Source: Agelaius tricolor | Taxonomy: Eukaryota > Chordata > Aves > Passeriformes > Icteridae | NCBI GenBank assembly: GCA_023055355.1 | Contig: JALJCS010000039.1 | Location: 3,801,001 to 3,865,000, forward strand | Length of the DNA: 64,000 bases | Direction: 5' to 3' | Shown: one piece after another, positions 22,466 to 31,275 of the stretch | Position numbering within the stretch: position 1 is the first letter of the stretch | Layout: each line of letters begins with the position of its first letter | Translations under genes and position numbers: made by a program | Notes under the pieces: generated by a model | What the model saw: the letters and a program-made list of their open reading frames with translations, nothing else | The model's database searches: none | What the model was told of the DNA's origin: nothing

Positions 22466-23659
22466 CTAAGGCTTTGTCATTCTCTTGGACCTTTTGTGAC
22501 TGAGGAAAAACCATTCTATGATCAAGAGAGGGTCCCTCTTGTCCTGGCCCTTTTTAGGTGTGTCCTTTGCCTTAGGTGTTTGTTTTTCCTCCCACTGGAA
22601 GATGATTCCATGGAGGTGTGGCGACTTACCTAAGATGATAAATTTGAATGGCAGGTCAGGCCGGCATCGGTGGGCCTGTCTTGTGGACATTGCAATCTGA
22701 ACCTTTTCTAGAGCTTTCCGTGCCTCTGGGGTAATAGACCTAGGAGCAGCCAGGTCCCCTCCCCCTTTCAATAAATTGAAAAGAGGGGCAAGGTCTTCGT
22801 TAGTCAGACCGACCCATGGCCTTACCCAATTCAAAGACCCACACAACTTGTGGACATCCGCAAGGGTCTTGATCCTTGGACTGATTTCTAGTTTTTGAGG
22901 AACAATGGTCCTATTTCCAATTTTTAGGCCCAAATATTTCCAAGGTGGCATCTTTTGAATTTTCTTTTCCTGGAGCTCGAACCCTGCAACAATCAATGCA
23001 TCGATCATTAGGTCAAGCGCATGTGTGAGTAAATCATCACTGGGGGAACACACAAGGATATCATCCATATAATGATAGATGATGGCCTTTTCTGCGGCTG
23101 CACGCACTGGGGAAAGCAGGGAAGAGACATACCACTGGCAGATAGCTGGGGAAACCTTCAGGCCCTGAGGAAAAACTGTCCAATGGTACCTTTTCATAGG
23201 GGCTTCCATGTTGATGGTGGGGACCGAGAATGCGAAACGCGGTGCGTCGTCAGGGTGTAGGGGAATATGGAAAAAACAATCTTTTATATCAATAACAGCT
23301 AATTTCCAATCCTGGGGAAGCATTGTTGGGGATGGCATACCAGGTTGGGGAGAGCCCATATCTTCAATGACATTATTAATTTGTTGGAGGTCGTGGAGGA
23401 GCCACCATCTCTTTTTGTCAGCTTTCTGAATGACAAACACTGGAGAGTTCCACGGGGACGTAGTCTCCACAATGTGACCCCTTCTCAGTTGGTCTTCCAC
23501 TAGCTCTTCAAGCGCCTTTATTTTTTGTTTACTGAGCAGCCACTGTTTCACTTCAACTGGTTTGTCTGTTTTCCACTTCAATTTTTGGGTGGGGGCATTG
23601 TTGTTCAATGACCGCTGTACAAAAATGCTGTGGAGAGTCTGGAATATCAATTGTGACAC
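22466..23659 (-). CDS. pol: pol part 1 of the ERVK-like provirus: reverse transcriptase
   Basis: A 397-codon open frame with the ordered motifs of retroviral RT: PWNSPVFVIQK (fingers), AVIDIKDCFFHIPL (first catalytic Asp), FPQGLKVSPAICQ and the YMDD active site near 23071-23060, followed by the thumb (LCGSLNWVRPWVGLT). It would copy viral RNA into DNA. It stops at 22466 by a frame break before the RNase H domain. The catalytic residues visible here are all present, although the rest of pol is damaged. Confidence 0.9.
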   Translation of the reverse strand: MSQLIFQTLHSIFVQRSLNNNAPTQKLKWKTDKPVEVKQWLLSKQKIKALEELVEDQLRRGHIVETTSPWNSPVFVIQKADKKRWWLLHDLQQINNVIEDMGSPQPGMPSPTMLPQDWKLAVIDIKDCFFHIPLHPDDAPRFAFSVPTINMEAPMKRYHWTVFPQGLKVSPAICQWYVSSLLSPVRAAAEKAIIYHYMDDILVCSPSDDLLTHALDLMIDALIVAGFELQEKKIQKMPPWKYLGLKIGNRTIVPQKLEISPRIKTLADVHKLCGSLNWVRPWVGLTNEDLAPLFNLLKGGGDLAAPRSITPEARKALEKVQIAMSTRQAHRCRPDLPFKFIILGKSPHLHGIIFQWEEKQTPKAKDTPKKGQDKRDPLLIIEWFFLSHKRSKRMTKP

Positions 23660-24446
23660 CCCACTGGGCCATTAAATCTCTCCCTAACAACGGTTCCGAA
23701 TAATCTAACACAAATGGATGGATATTTACCAATTGTCCGTTTGGTCCCTCGATTTGGATGGTGCTTTTGGATTGTCTTGCCAAATGCAGGCCTCCTACAC
23801 CTTGAACGTGACTGGCAACGTTTTGCAAAGGCCAATGTGCTGGCCAGTCTTGTCCTGGGATCACTGTGCAGTCTGCACCCGTGTCTACAAGCATCTCAAT
23901 GCATTTTGACTCACCACCCCTACTGACATTACACCATAATTTGGGTTTGTCTCTCCCAATAACTTGGACCCGGGTGACTGTGGGCCCTTGTTTTTCGGTG
24001 CCTTCAGGCAAAAACAGCACAGGGATAGTTTGGGCAACAATTTGTCCTTTGAGAAGAAACAGGGGTGGGTGGAAACAGTGCAGCCCGAGAACAAATTGCT
24101 CAGGATCTGATGCTGTCATTCCTGGAGCAATTTCAATCTCATGTGGTGTGTGTTTGGTGTCCCCAATGACGATGTACTTACAAGGAATTCGGTGCCAAGT
24201 ACCCTTCTGATCTGGGTTGACAGTGACAAAATGCCAGTCAGTGTCTTTCAGGTGGAGTGATTCTGTCAGCTGCAACCTGTAAGGCTCATTGACAGAAGAC
24301 GTGGTTAACATAGGTTCACTTAAATCATAACAAGGGTTATTTTTTTGCATTTTTAGCAGTGGACCAGCAGACATGGTCATTGAAGCATCTGCTTCACTTA
24401 CAGAAACAGTAACATTACCGCACGCTTCGTTTGTTTTGCTTCCCAT
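23553..24446 (-). CDS. pro: pro of the ERVK-like provirus: dUTPase-like part plus aspartic protease
   Basis: A 297-codon open frame. The N-terminal half resembles a retroviral dUTPase region (HEIEIAPGMTA...LLKGQIVAQTIPV). The C-terminal half is a retropepsin, with LVDTGADCTVI near 23895-23865 and LLGRDLMAQWG near 23690-23655, which would cleave the polyproteins as a dimer. It overlaps the RT frame by about 100 bases, which fits a minus-one ribosomal frameshift between pro and pol in this class. The frame is still open, but the provirus around it is dead, so activity is doubtful. Confidence 0.85.
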   Translation of the reverse strand: MGSKTNEACGNVTVSVSEADASMTMSAGPLLKMQKNNPCYDLSEPMLTTSSVNEPYRLQLTESLHLKDTDWHFVTVNPDQKGTWHRIPCKYIVIGDTKHTPHEIEIAPGMTASDPEQFVLGLHCFHPPLFLLKGQIVAQTIPVLFLPEGTEKQGPTVTRVQVIGRDKPKLWCNVSRGGESKCIEMLVDTGADCTVIPGQDWPAHWPLQNVASHVQGVGGLHLARQSKSTIQIEGPNGQLVNIHPFVLDYSEPLLGRDLMAQWGVTIDIPDSPQHFCTAVIEQQCPHPKIEVENRQTS

Positions 24447-24502
24447 ATTCCCTTGGCCTGCTCTTTTTGTGTCTGCACACCTGGCAGGCCGGCGCTCCCC
24501 AT

Positions 24503-26479
24503 TCAGTTTTTTTGTTGTTGTTGACCCCCTGGGAGTGTTTGTAATTTCCCTCCTGTGCCATTTCTAAATTCATCAAATTGCCCTTTCAGGGGGCACTGGT
24601 TACTCCAATGCCCAAGGTTATTGCAAAGCAGGCATGGCTTTGTGGGGTCCACCATTGCTGGTCGTCGCTGCTGCCCAGGGTGCTGCTGTGCTGAGGGAAT
24701 GGGCGCAGGGCTGGCAACGGCGACACGCTGAGGTGGTCTTGGCAGCAGCCTTGGTCTGGTGTCTTCAGCAACACTCATCAGAGGCACTTTCCTGTTACAG
24801 ACTAGAAGCATATCTTTTAGTGTAGGGGGGGTTCTAGAGGAAGGCTCAAAATTGCTGCTCGACACTGTTCATTTGCATTTGTAAATGCCATTTCCTCTAA
24901 AACCTCTTCCCTTGCATTCTCTTTTTTAACTTGGACTTCAATGGCTCTAGTTAACCTTTCGACAAATTTCAGAAAAGGCTCAGATGGTAGCTGCTTGATC
25001 TTACTATAAGGCTCAAAAGGCCCTTCAGGTTGGAGGGAAAAGAATGCTTTTTCAGCTGCTTCTTTTACCTTCTCCAGTGCTTCTATGGGTATTACAGTTG
25101 CTTGGATCGTGGCGGCAAACCACTGTCCTTCACCCGAGAGATGCTCAATGGTAATTGGCATGCCAATAGCATCTTTTGCTGTGTTTGGATCAGCCTGCAA
25201 GCCTGGGAGAGCCTCTTCTAGCAGTTGTTTCCATGCTACTTCCCATAATTTGAATTCTGTAGATGTCATGAGGCATGAGAAAAGCTGTTTTAAATCATGC
25301 AGGACGACTACAGTCCTGCTCAATTCAGAATTTAAAAAACCACGGAAATATGGACTGTGTGGGCCATACTCCTTGTGGGATTTACAGATTTCTTTAATCA
25401 ATTGACGTCCAAAAGAGCTCCAATTAGCAGTTTGAGCTGCTCCCCCTTGAGCTGTAGGCTGATACGAAACAGGGGCAAATGACAGAGTGGGACCCTGTAT
25501 TGGTTCTGCAGCTTCCTGCCCTGTATCCCTTGCATTGGAAGCAAGGGGATCACAGAAGCAGGTTTGGGGACATGCAGTGGGCGTGCCCCCACCGATGGAA
25601 CCCGGGGAGGGGGCGGGGACGCAATGGGAACAGGGGGCGGGGACAAGGGGACAGCAGGGGGCGGGGATACCGTGGGAACAGGGGGCGGGGACACCTGGTG
25701 ACGTCACATCGGCAGACGCCCCCTGGGAGGAGTAGAGGGGCGGAGCTGAGGGTACAGCAGGTAGGGGAGGGGGAGGGAAGGTGTCACGAGGAACAGGAGG
25801 GGAGGGGGATGGGGAAGGAATTTCAGGATGCTTAAGGGAATCTTGGGAAGAAGGTGACCAGGTCTGGAATGGTGCCACGTGGCATCCTCCATCTTGGGTA
25901 CCCCCTAGGCACTGGGGGCCATTTTGGGGATCACTGCTCTCTGAAAAGCTAACATGTGCTCTGGGATTTAGAGCAGGGGAAACAGGGTTTTGGGAAGTTT
26001 TCCACGAGACCTGGCCAGGGCCTTGTGGACAAGGGGACTCAGGCATTTTAACCTGCACTGGGAGTCGACTTTCCAGTGCATGAGCAGGATTTGCTCTCTT
26101 TAAAATATCAAGTTTTGGGGTAAGAGGTTTAGGGCTGGAAGGGGGGACACAGGGAGAGCAGAAGTACATGGCTTAATATTTGGCTTTTTCTCCCCAATTC
26201 CCTTTGTTTGAGCAAAGTGGTCCGAATTTGTAAGCTCCAGAACACAAATTTAGCTGAGGATGTATTCCCAGACTGTCCCAAGGTTATCAATTCATGCCCT
26301 ACTTTATCCCAAAATTGAATATTGTAGACTTCCTCAGGAGGAGTTTGTGGGAAGTGCAGAAAAAGCCACCTTATAAAATGTTGCAATTTTCCTTTAGAGA
26401 ACTTTACATTTGCATTAACTAAAATTCCAATAATATGATAATACACTCCTTTTTGTGCTGTGCTTAATTTCGAGCCCAT
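24503..26479 (-). pseudogene. gag: gag of the ERVK-like provirus (matrix, capsid, nucleocapsid), frameshifted
   Basis: Translation starts at 26479 with a myristoylation-type MGSKLSTAQKG matrix start, preferred over the upstream in-frame ATG at 26512. The frame stops at about 26129. A second frame (26169-24817) continues with a long Pro-rich region and then capsid; the major homology region (PSEPFLKFVERL) lies near 24990-24930. A third frame (to 24503) carries the nucleocapsid with one zinc knuckle, CLLCNNLGHWSNQC, near 24636-24592. Gag normally forms the virion shell. Two frame breaks make it non-functional as a single protein. Confidence 0.88.
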
Positions 26480-26651
26480 CTTAGATGTAAATGGCACAGA
26501 ACAAATTCCCACCGACCGAATACAAAACTAAAATCAGCTATCGATTTAAAAAAAAAACACAGTTAAAAGGTGATAACAGACGAAAGCTTTCACAATGCAG
26601 CTGTATTGCTTTTAAAACTGCCGCGGCAGCAGCAGCAGGGAGTCGGGACCC

Positions 26652-26795
26652 GCCCCGGCCGTGTGGAGAGACAGACAAAGCCTCCCCTGCCCGGGAACGC
26701 AGCCCCCCCTCGCCACGTGGCGAGCCGAAACCGGGGCCGCCCCGGCCACGTGGAGACAGACAAAGCCTCCCCCGCGCGAGAATGCAGCCCCCCCG
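26652..26795. repeat. Tandem duplication in the proviral leader
   Basis: Two GC-rich units (26652-26711 and 26739-26795) share 'gccccggcc', 'acagacaaagcctccc' and 'gcagcccccc' about 87 bp apart. They lie between the primer site and gag, where packaging signals reside in related viruses. The effect on the element is unknown. Confidence 0.75.
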
Positions 26796-27239
26796 CACCG
26801 AGAGCCGGGCACGCCGCGCTGCCGAGCCTGGGGAGGGGCAGGCAGAGCCGTCCCGCTCCTCCGAGCCCATGGCGTGAATTCTAAAAGCGGCTAAAACACG
26901 CCGCAGAGTTAAAGCTTTACAGGGAACCACCTGATCTCCGCAGGGCTGCGCAGCCGAAATCGAAGCTGTTGCTGGCAAGGTCAGGCCAGCTGGTCTCTTC
27001 ACTGAATAGGACCCCTTGGGCAGGAGGGGCTCCACTATTCTCCCCTGGAAAATTCGCTCACCAGAAAGGAGCTGTTTTTCCAAAGGCACAATGCGTTCCT
27101 CGAGGCTTTTTGTGGGTTCAGTTCAGTCCCAAAGTCTCTCTGGAGAGCTGTGCAACCACAGCTCTTTCCAGTGGAAGCAAAGCTGCTGTAACGCTTTTCC
27201 AAAGTTCTGAGATTCCTTCTGAGGCTGCAGGTCCGTGCA

Positions 27240-27257
27240 GCCCGACGTTGGGGGCCA
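27240..27257 (-). other. Primer-binding site, tRNA-Lys(1,2) type
   Basis: Directly after the 5' LTR the minus strand reads TGGCCCCCAACGTCGGGC. It differs at two positions from the primer site complementary to tRNA-Lys(1,2) used by several beta- and lentiviruses. The match supports a class II, lysine-primed element. Confidence 0.8.
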
Positions 27258-27847
27258 ATATATAGAATATTAGTCCCGATATTTCCGGGTCTGGGGTGCC
27301 TGGCTTGTTCTAGCCCTCACTGCTGGACCAAAGGCTGCAGCTGTGGCGTTTTTCACCCCAGAGATACCTTTGGCTGGCTGGGTGCTGCAGCTAGGCACTC
27401 GGAACAAATCCAGGCAAAGTAGGAACTCAGTTTACCTTTGGTGGAAAAGCTTCAGGCGACGGTGAAGAGAAAAGGAGTGGGTTCTGTCATAGAGTCGTAA
27501 TCCAGAGTTTTTTTGCAGCATGGTAGACCTCTGAATGTGGTAACAGCTCACAGACAGAAGACCAGGCCGCATGGTCTCGTGTCCTTTTAAGCCCCAGGGA
27601 CAGGGGGAGGGGAGGGACAGGTGAGGGCCAACCAGGTGTGAGGAGGGGAGGGGTCAAGGGATGTGGACGCTAGGACAAACCAATGAGCCCAGACCTGGGG
27701 GGCATCCGCCAACCACACGATGCCTTGCTGGAATGTTAAGATTGATGGACAGCTCTTAGGCAGGAGGGAAAAAGGGGGAGGGGGAAAGGTTGGCACACCT
27801 GAGGAGGTTTGGATAGTTGAAGCAGGAAATGGCGACACACTGCAACA
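27258..27847 (-). mobile_element. 5' LTR of the ERVK-like provirus
   Basis: About 590 bp, starting TGTTGCAGTGTGTCGCC on the minus strand and ending next to the primer site. It matches 19683-20270 along its length with many substitutions. A TTAAAAGG box at about 27580 could serve as a TATA element. The AATAAA present in the other LTR is altered here to a run of T on the plus strand. Confidence 0.88.
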
Positions 27848-28109
27848 AGCTCCACTCTCATATTCCCACAAAACTGGAAAATGGAATGACTGCATTCCGG
27901 GCACCAGGAATTTCCAAATCCTCCAGCTCCCCTCCCAAATTCTCATGGAAAAACAGCATTCTGGGCATCAGGAAGTTTGAATCCTTCAGTTCCCTTCCCA
28001 AATTCCCATGGAATAATTGCATTCCAGGCATTGGGAATTCCAAATCCTCCAGTTCCCATCCAAAATTCCCCCCAAACTATGGAAAAATTGCCTTCTGGGC
28101 ATTGGGAAT

Positions 28110-28505
28110 TGTGACAGCGTTCACAGGGGTTCTTGGATGAGGGAAGAGACGAGAATGTTGACTCCATGTTTCAGAAGGCTCGATTTATTATTTTATGATA
28201 TATATATTACATTATAACTATACTAGAAAAGAACAGAAGGAAAAGGTTCATCTCAGAAGGCTAGCTAAGCTAAGAATGGAGTGGAAAGGAATGACAACAA
28301 AGGCAGCTGGCTCGGACAGAGAGAGAGAGAGAGAGCCAGCTCTGCCGTGACTGGTCACTAAATCCAAACATCCACACAAGTCCAACCACCTGTTGCATTC
28401 CACAGCAGCAGATAACCATTGTTTACATTTTGTTTCTGAGGCCTCTCAGCTTCTCAGATGGAAAAATCCTAAAGAAAAGGATTTTCACAAAAGATGTCTA
28501 TGACA
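28110..28505 (-). mobile_element. Solo LTR in the minisatellite
   Basis: The 396-bp element reads TGTCATAGACATCTTTTG on the minus strand and ends in GCTGTCACA. It carries AATAAA (complement of about 28182-28187), a TATA-rich segment and a (GA)n tract. Both sides carry gggaat (28104-28109 and 28506-28511), a six-base duplication. The same motif recurs in minisatellite units, so its exact length is slightly uncertain. The text resembles a common passerine LTR family. Confidence 0.85.
28318..28336. repeat. (GA)n microsatellite in the solo LTR
   Basis: A pure run of ga dinucleotides lies within the LTR at 28110-28505. Confidence 0.8.
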
Positions 28506-28862
28506 GGGAATTTGGAATCCTTCAGTTCCCCCCCCCCACCCCAAATTCCCAAGGAATAAAGGTATTCTCGGTGTCGGGAATTTAGAATGCTCCAGTTCTC
28601 CTCCCAAATTCCCACCAAAACTATGGAATAATTGCATTCTGGCATCAGGAATTTCAAATGCTTCAGCTCCCTTCCCTAATTCCCCACGAACTCCCATGGA
28701 ATACTGGCATTCTGGACATTGGGAATTTTCAGTCCTGCAGTTCCCCTCCAAAACTGCCAAGGAATGAAAGCATTCCAGGCATTTAGAATCCTTCAGCTCC
28801 CCTCCCAAATTCCTAACAAATTCCCATGGAATGGGAAATTCCCATCAAATTTCCAAGTATTT

Positions 28863-30740
28863 CTCACCCTTTGTCTGCTGTTGCTACCATGAATCCAGAA
28901 AAGGTATCAGGAGAAGCATGGACATATTTAAAAGTCCCAAAGCTGGAAATGTGTGTTACATCTGTTTGCCAGATGTCATTAGGTTTCAACCCTTCTGAGT
29001 TTGTACCTACCATTTTTGGCAAAGAAAGAGTCTGTTGACACTGTGAGCAAGGATTCACTACATCCTGTGCTTGTGGCAAAGTCAGATGGAATTGTTTTCC
29101 TGGTGCTCGGACATTTTGATGGTAGAAATCATGAGAAAGTTTGGCCTGCCCTAACTTCTGTGGTATAGTGACTGTCATGGCGAGGGCATCTGCCTTGACA
29201 TCCCCTTCCACTACAGGTCCAGGCAGAGGGGTGTGTGATCTAAGGTGCAGAAGGTTGTATTGCTGAGACCTGTGAAGGGAAATGTTGTACAGAGAGGTTA
29301 ATACCAGAAAAAGAACTTTGTTAGAGACTTCCTTCTGGAATGAGTGCTGAATTCTCTCCATGATTCCTGTAACATCAAGAGAATCACGAACAATGTTAAT
29401 AGGTTCCTGTGATAAAAGGCAAAATGCTTCTACCACAGCTGCCAGTTTCACTAGCTGGGCAGATCCAGGTGGAAAGGTTATCAAATGTTCCCACTGTCCC
29501 TTATCATTTCTCCACAGGGTCACCGCTTTGTGTGTCTTTCCCGATGCCTCAGTGAAAACAGTTTTTGCATCAGGGATTGGAGTTTTCTTTTATAGTGGCC
29601 GTTGTTGAAAGGGGAGTTCCTTGAAGGATTGTAGCAGGGCATGCCGAGGCATCGTGTGAAAAAATTGTCCATTTCAGTCCGCAAGAGCAATTAGAAATGA
29701 CAGTGAATCCCTGAAGAGAGTCTCTAATTCTGCTGCAGTGATAGGCAGATGCATTACTGCTGGATCATATCCTGTCAGGCTCGGGCATTGGAGTCGTCCC
29801 ATCGACAGCAGCTGAATAAGCATCTCAGGTTGAATGGTTATAGTTTTTGAAAAGGTGAGTGGCAGAAAAACCCACTCTACTATCCAGAGAGGATGCTCCT
29901 GTACATCCCATTGATCAATAAGAGCATAGGGTTGGAAAGATTGCATATTGCTGATATTTTTGCCCAACGTCCAGGAAGAATGATGAGGAGGACTCCATCT
30001 TATCAGAAGGCTAATTAATTAATTAATTATACTATAATATTCTATATTATATTACCCTATATTACATTACATCTAAACTGAATCTGCCAAGCACTCAACT
30101 CAACTGCCCAGAATCTCGGGACTGTCAGCCAGCAGTCCCGACACACACGCGTGGATTCACTTGGCCAATGAATCCAAACACTCACACCAGAATCCAATCC
30201 CCAACTGCCTTCAGGTAAACAATCTTCCACAATGCATTCCATTTGGGCACAACACAGGTGCTGCAAATGACCTAAGAATTGTTTTGATCATTCTTTTTTC
30301 TGCTTCTCTCACTACTTCTCTAACGTTCAAAGAATGTGAATCCCACAATTGCAGAATCACAAACATTTGCAAAGGCAAATCTGGGTTTTGACGCGTGGCA
30401 AAGGAGTTACTGATTTCACCGCTTACAGTCTCTAAAGCCTTTTGGAAAGTTTTTGTCAAGTGCCATGGGGAAGGGAGATCTGGGTCTCCTTTTAACAGTT
30501 GAAAAAAGAGGGATAATTCCTTTGTGGTGTTTCCCAATAAAGCGTGGATCCAATGAATAGGGCCTAACAACTTTCCAACTCATTCAATGTGTGTATATTG
30601 GTTTTTAGGATCACTGGCTGGGGGGTGACTGTTGTCTCCAATAATTTTAAAACCCAGGTATTTCCAGGGAGGTTCAGTTTGGATTTCTTCAGTGGCTATG
30701 CATAAGCCTCTGCTGACAAGCGTTACCTTTAAACAGCAAG
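28863..30740 (-). pseudogene. pol: Second class II ERV: partial pol (RT thumb, RNase H, integrase start)
   Basis: Minus-strand frames parallel those of the ERVK-like provirus but are clearly different in sequence. They include the RT end and thumb (WKYLGFKI near 30655; LLGPIHWIHALLG from 30570), the connection (29967-29674), RNase H and integrase (29523-28864, with HDFYHQN, CSQCQQ and IWQTDVTH). The first RNase H catalytic position reads TEASG instead of TDASG. The RT part and the connection are separated by LTR-like text at about 29985-30253. No gag, env or LTRs of its own remain, and the left end stops at the minisatellite. Confidence 0.82.
29985..30253 (-). mobile_element. LTR fragment inside the second class II pol
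   Basis: On the minus strand this begins TGTTGTGCCC, runs through an AT-rich (TTAA)n segment and ends with AGCCTTCTGATAAGATGGAGTCC, a text shared with the end of the solo LTR at 28110-28505. It breaks the pol reading. The distal end and the target-site duplication are not resolved. Confidence 0.55.
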
Positions 30741-30879
30741 ACTGTCACCCAATAATGGAGAATTGTCAGAAGTAATTAAAATTTTCTCCATGTAGGGATA
30801 CATCAAAAGAGATAGCTATTTTTGCCATACTGGTTGTATCGCTGAGTGAATGATAAAGTGACTGATAACAGGACTGCTC

Positions 30880-31275
30880 TTCATAGCCTGGGGTAGGGGC
30901 AGTGTGTGCAAGGGCCCTTTGTGACACGCTGCAGCATGGTGACCCTGGCATGGAACGGAACCCGGTGTCCAAGGGCCCTTTGTGACATGTGGTGACAAAG
31001 GAGCTGGCGGTGACAAGAGCGGGGCACAGTGCTCGGAGCACGCGCCGGGACAGGACAGGACAGAGCGGTGCCGTGAGGAGCCCCCGCACAGCGCGCACGT
31101 TCCTGTCCCACCCGGAGCTTTCCGAGTCGTTGTTCCTACAGGTGACCTCGTGGCAAGACTGCGGGCCTTGGTGGCCTGTGGCCTTCCCGAGGCTTCTGTT
31201 TTGCAGGCGCCCTTGAGGACTTGCAGATTTCCCAAGCCATCTCTCCAGAAGGTGCCCTTGAGGCCAGACTCTGGA
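30880..31275 (+). promoter_or_regulatory. Promoter / 5' UTR region of copy B
   Basis: This stretch is conserved upstream of copies B, C (50725-51242) and D (60493-61010). It contains the word aagggccctttgtgac twice in B (about 30908 and 30969), a CG-rich segment and acceptor-like tcctacag|gtgacc at about 31140. No TATA box is obvious. The transcription start is unknown; conservation across copies is the main evidence. Confidence 0.5.

Larger units (their letters stand above)
19683..27847 (-). mobile_element. ERVK-like (class II, betaretrovirus-like) provirus, nearly full length, inactive
   Basis: The 8.2 kb element lies on the minus strand: 5' LTR (27258-27847), primer site, leader, gag, pro, pol, an env stub, polypurine tract and 3' LTR (19683-20270). 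Class II membership follows from the tRNA-Lys-type primer site, the MGSKLS-type matrix start, a dUTPase-like part in pro and the GRGYACV motif in the integrase C-terminus. gag and pol are broken by frameshifts, the integrase has an in-frame TAG and nearly all of env is gone. The two LTRs differ at many positions by eye, so the insertion is not recent. Its flanks (a TATAA array on one side, a 65-bp minisatellite on the other) show no target-site duplication. Confidence 0.92.
27878..28862. repeat. Minisatellite of about 63-72 bp units, split by a solo LTR
   Basis: Roughly nine units share the pattern ggaat...gcattc.gggcat..ggaattt..aatcct.cagttcccctcccaaattcccat. They run 27878-28109 and 28506-28862, interrupted by the LTR at 28110-28505. 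Units are diverged and vary in length. Minus-strand frames across the array (for example 28808-28485) are repeat artefacts. Confidence 0.88.

Noticed and set aside
28485..28808. Minus-strand frame of 107 codons in the minisatellite
   Set aside because: It is a translation of the tandem repeat; the open length follows from the repeat unit.
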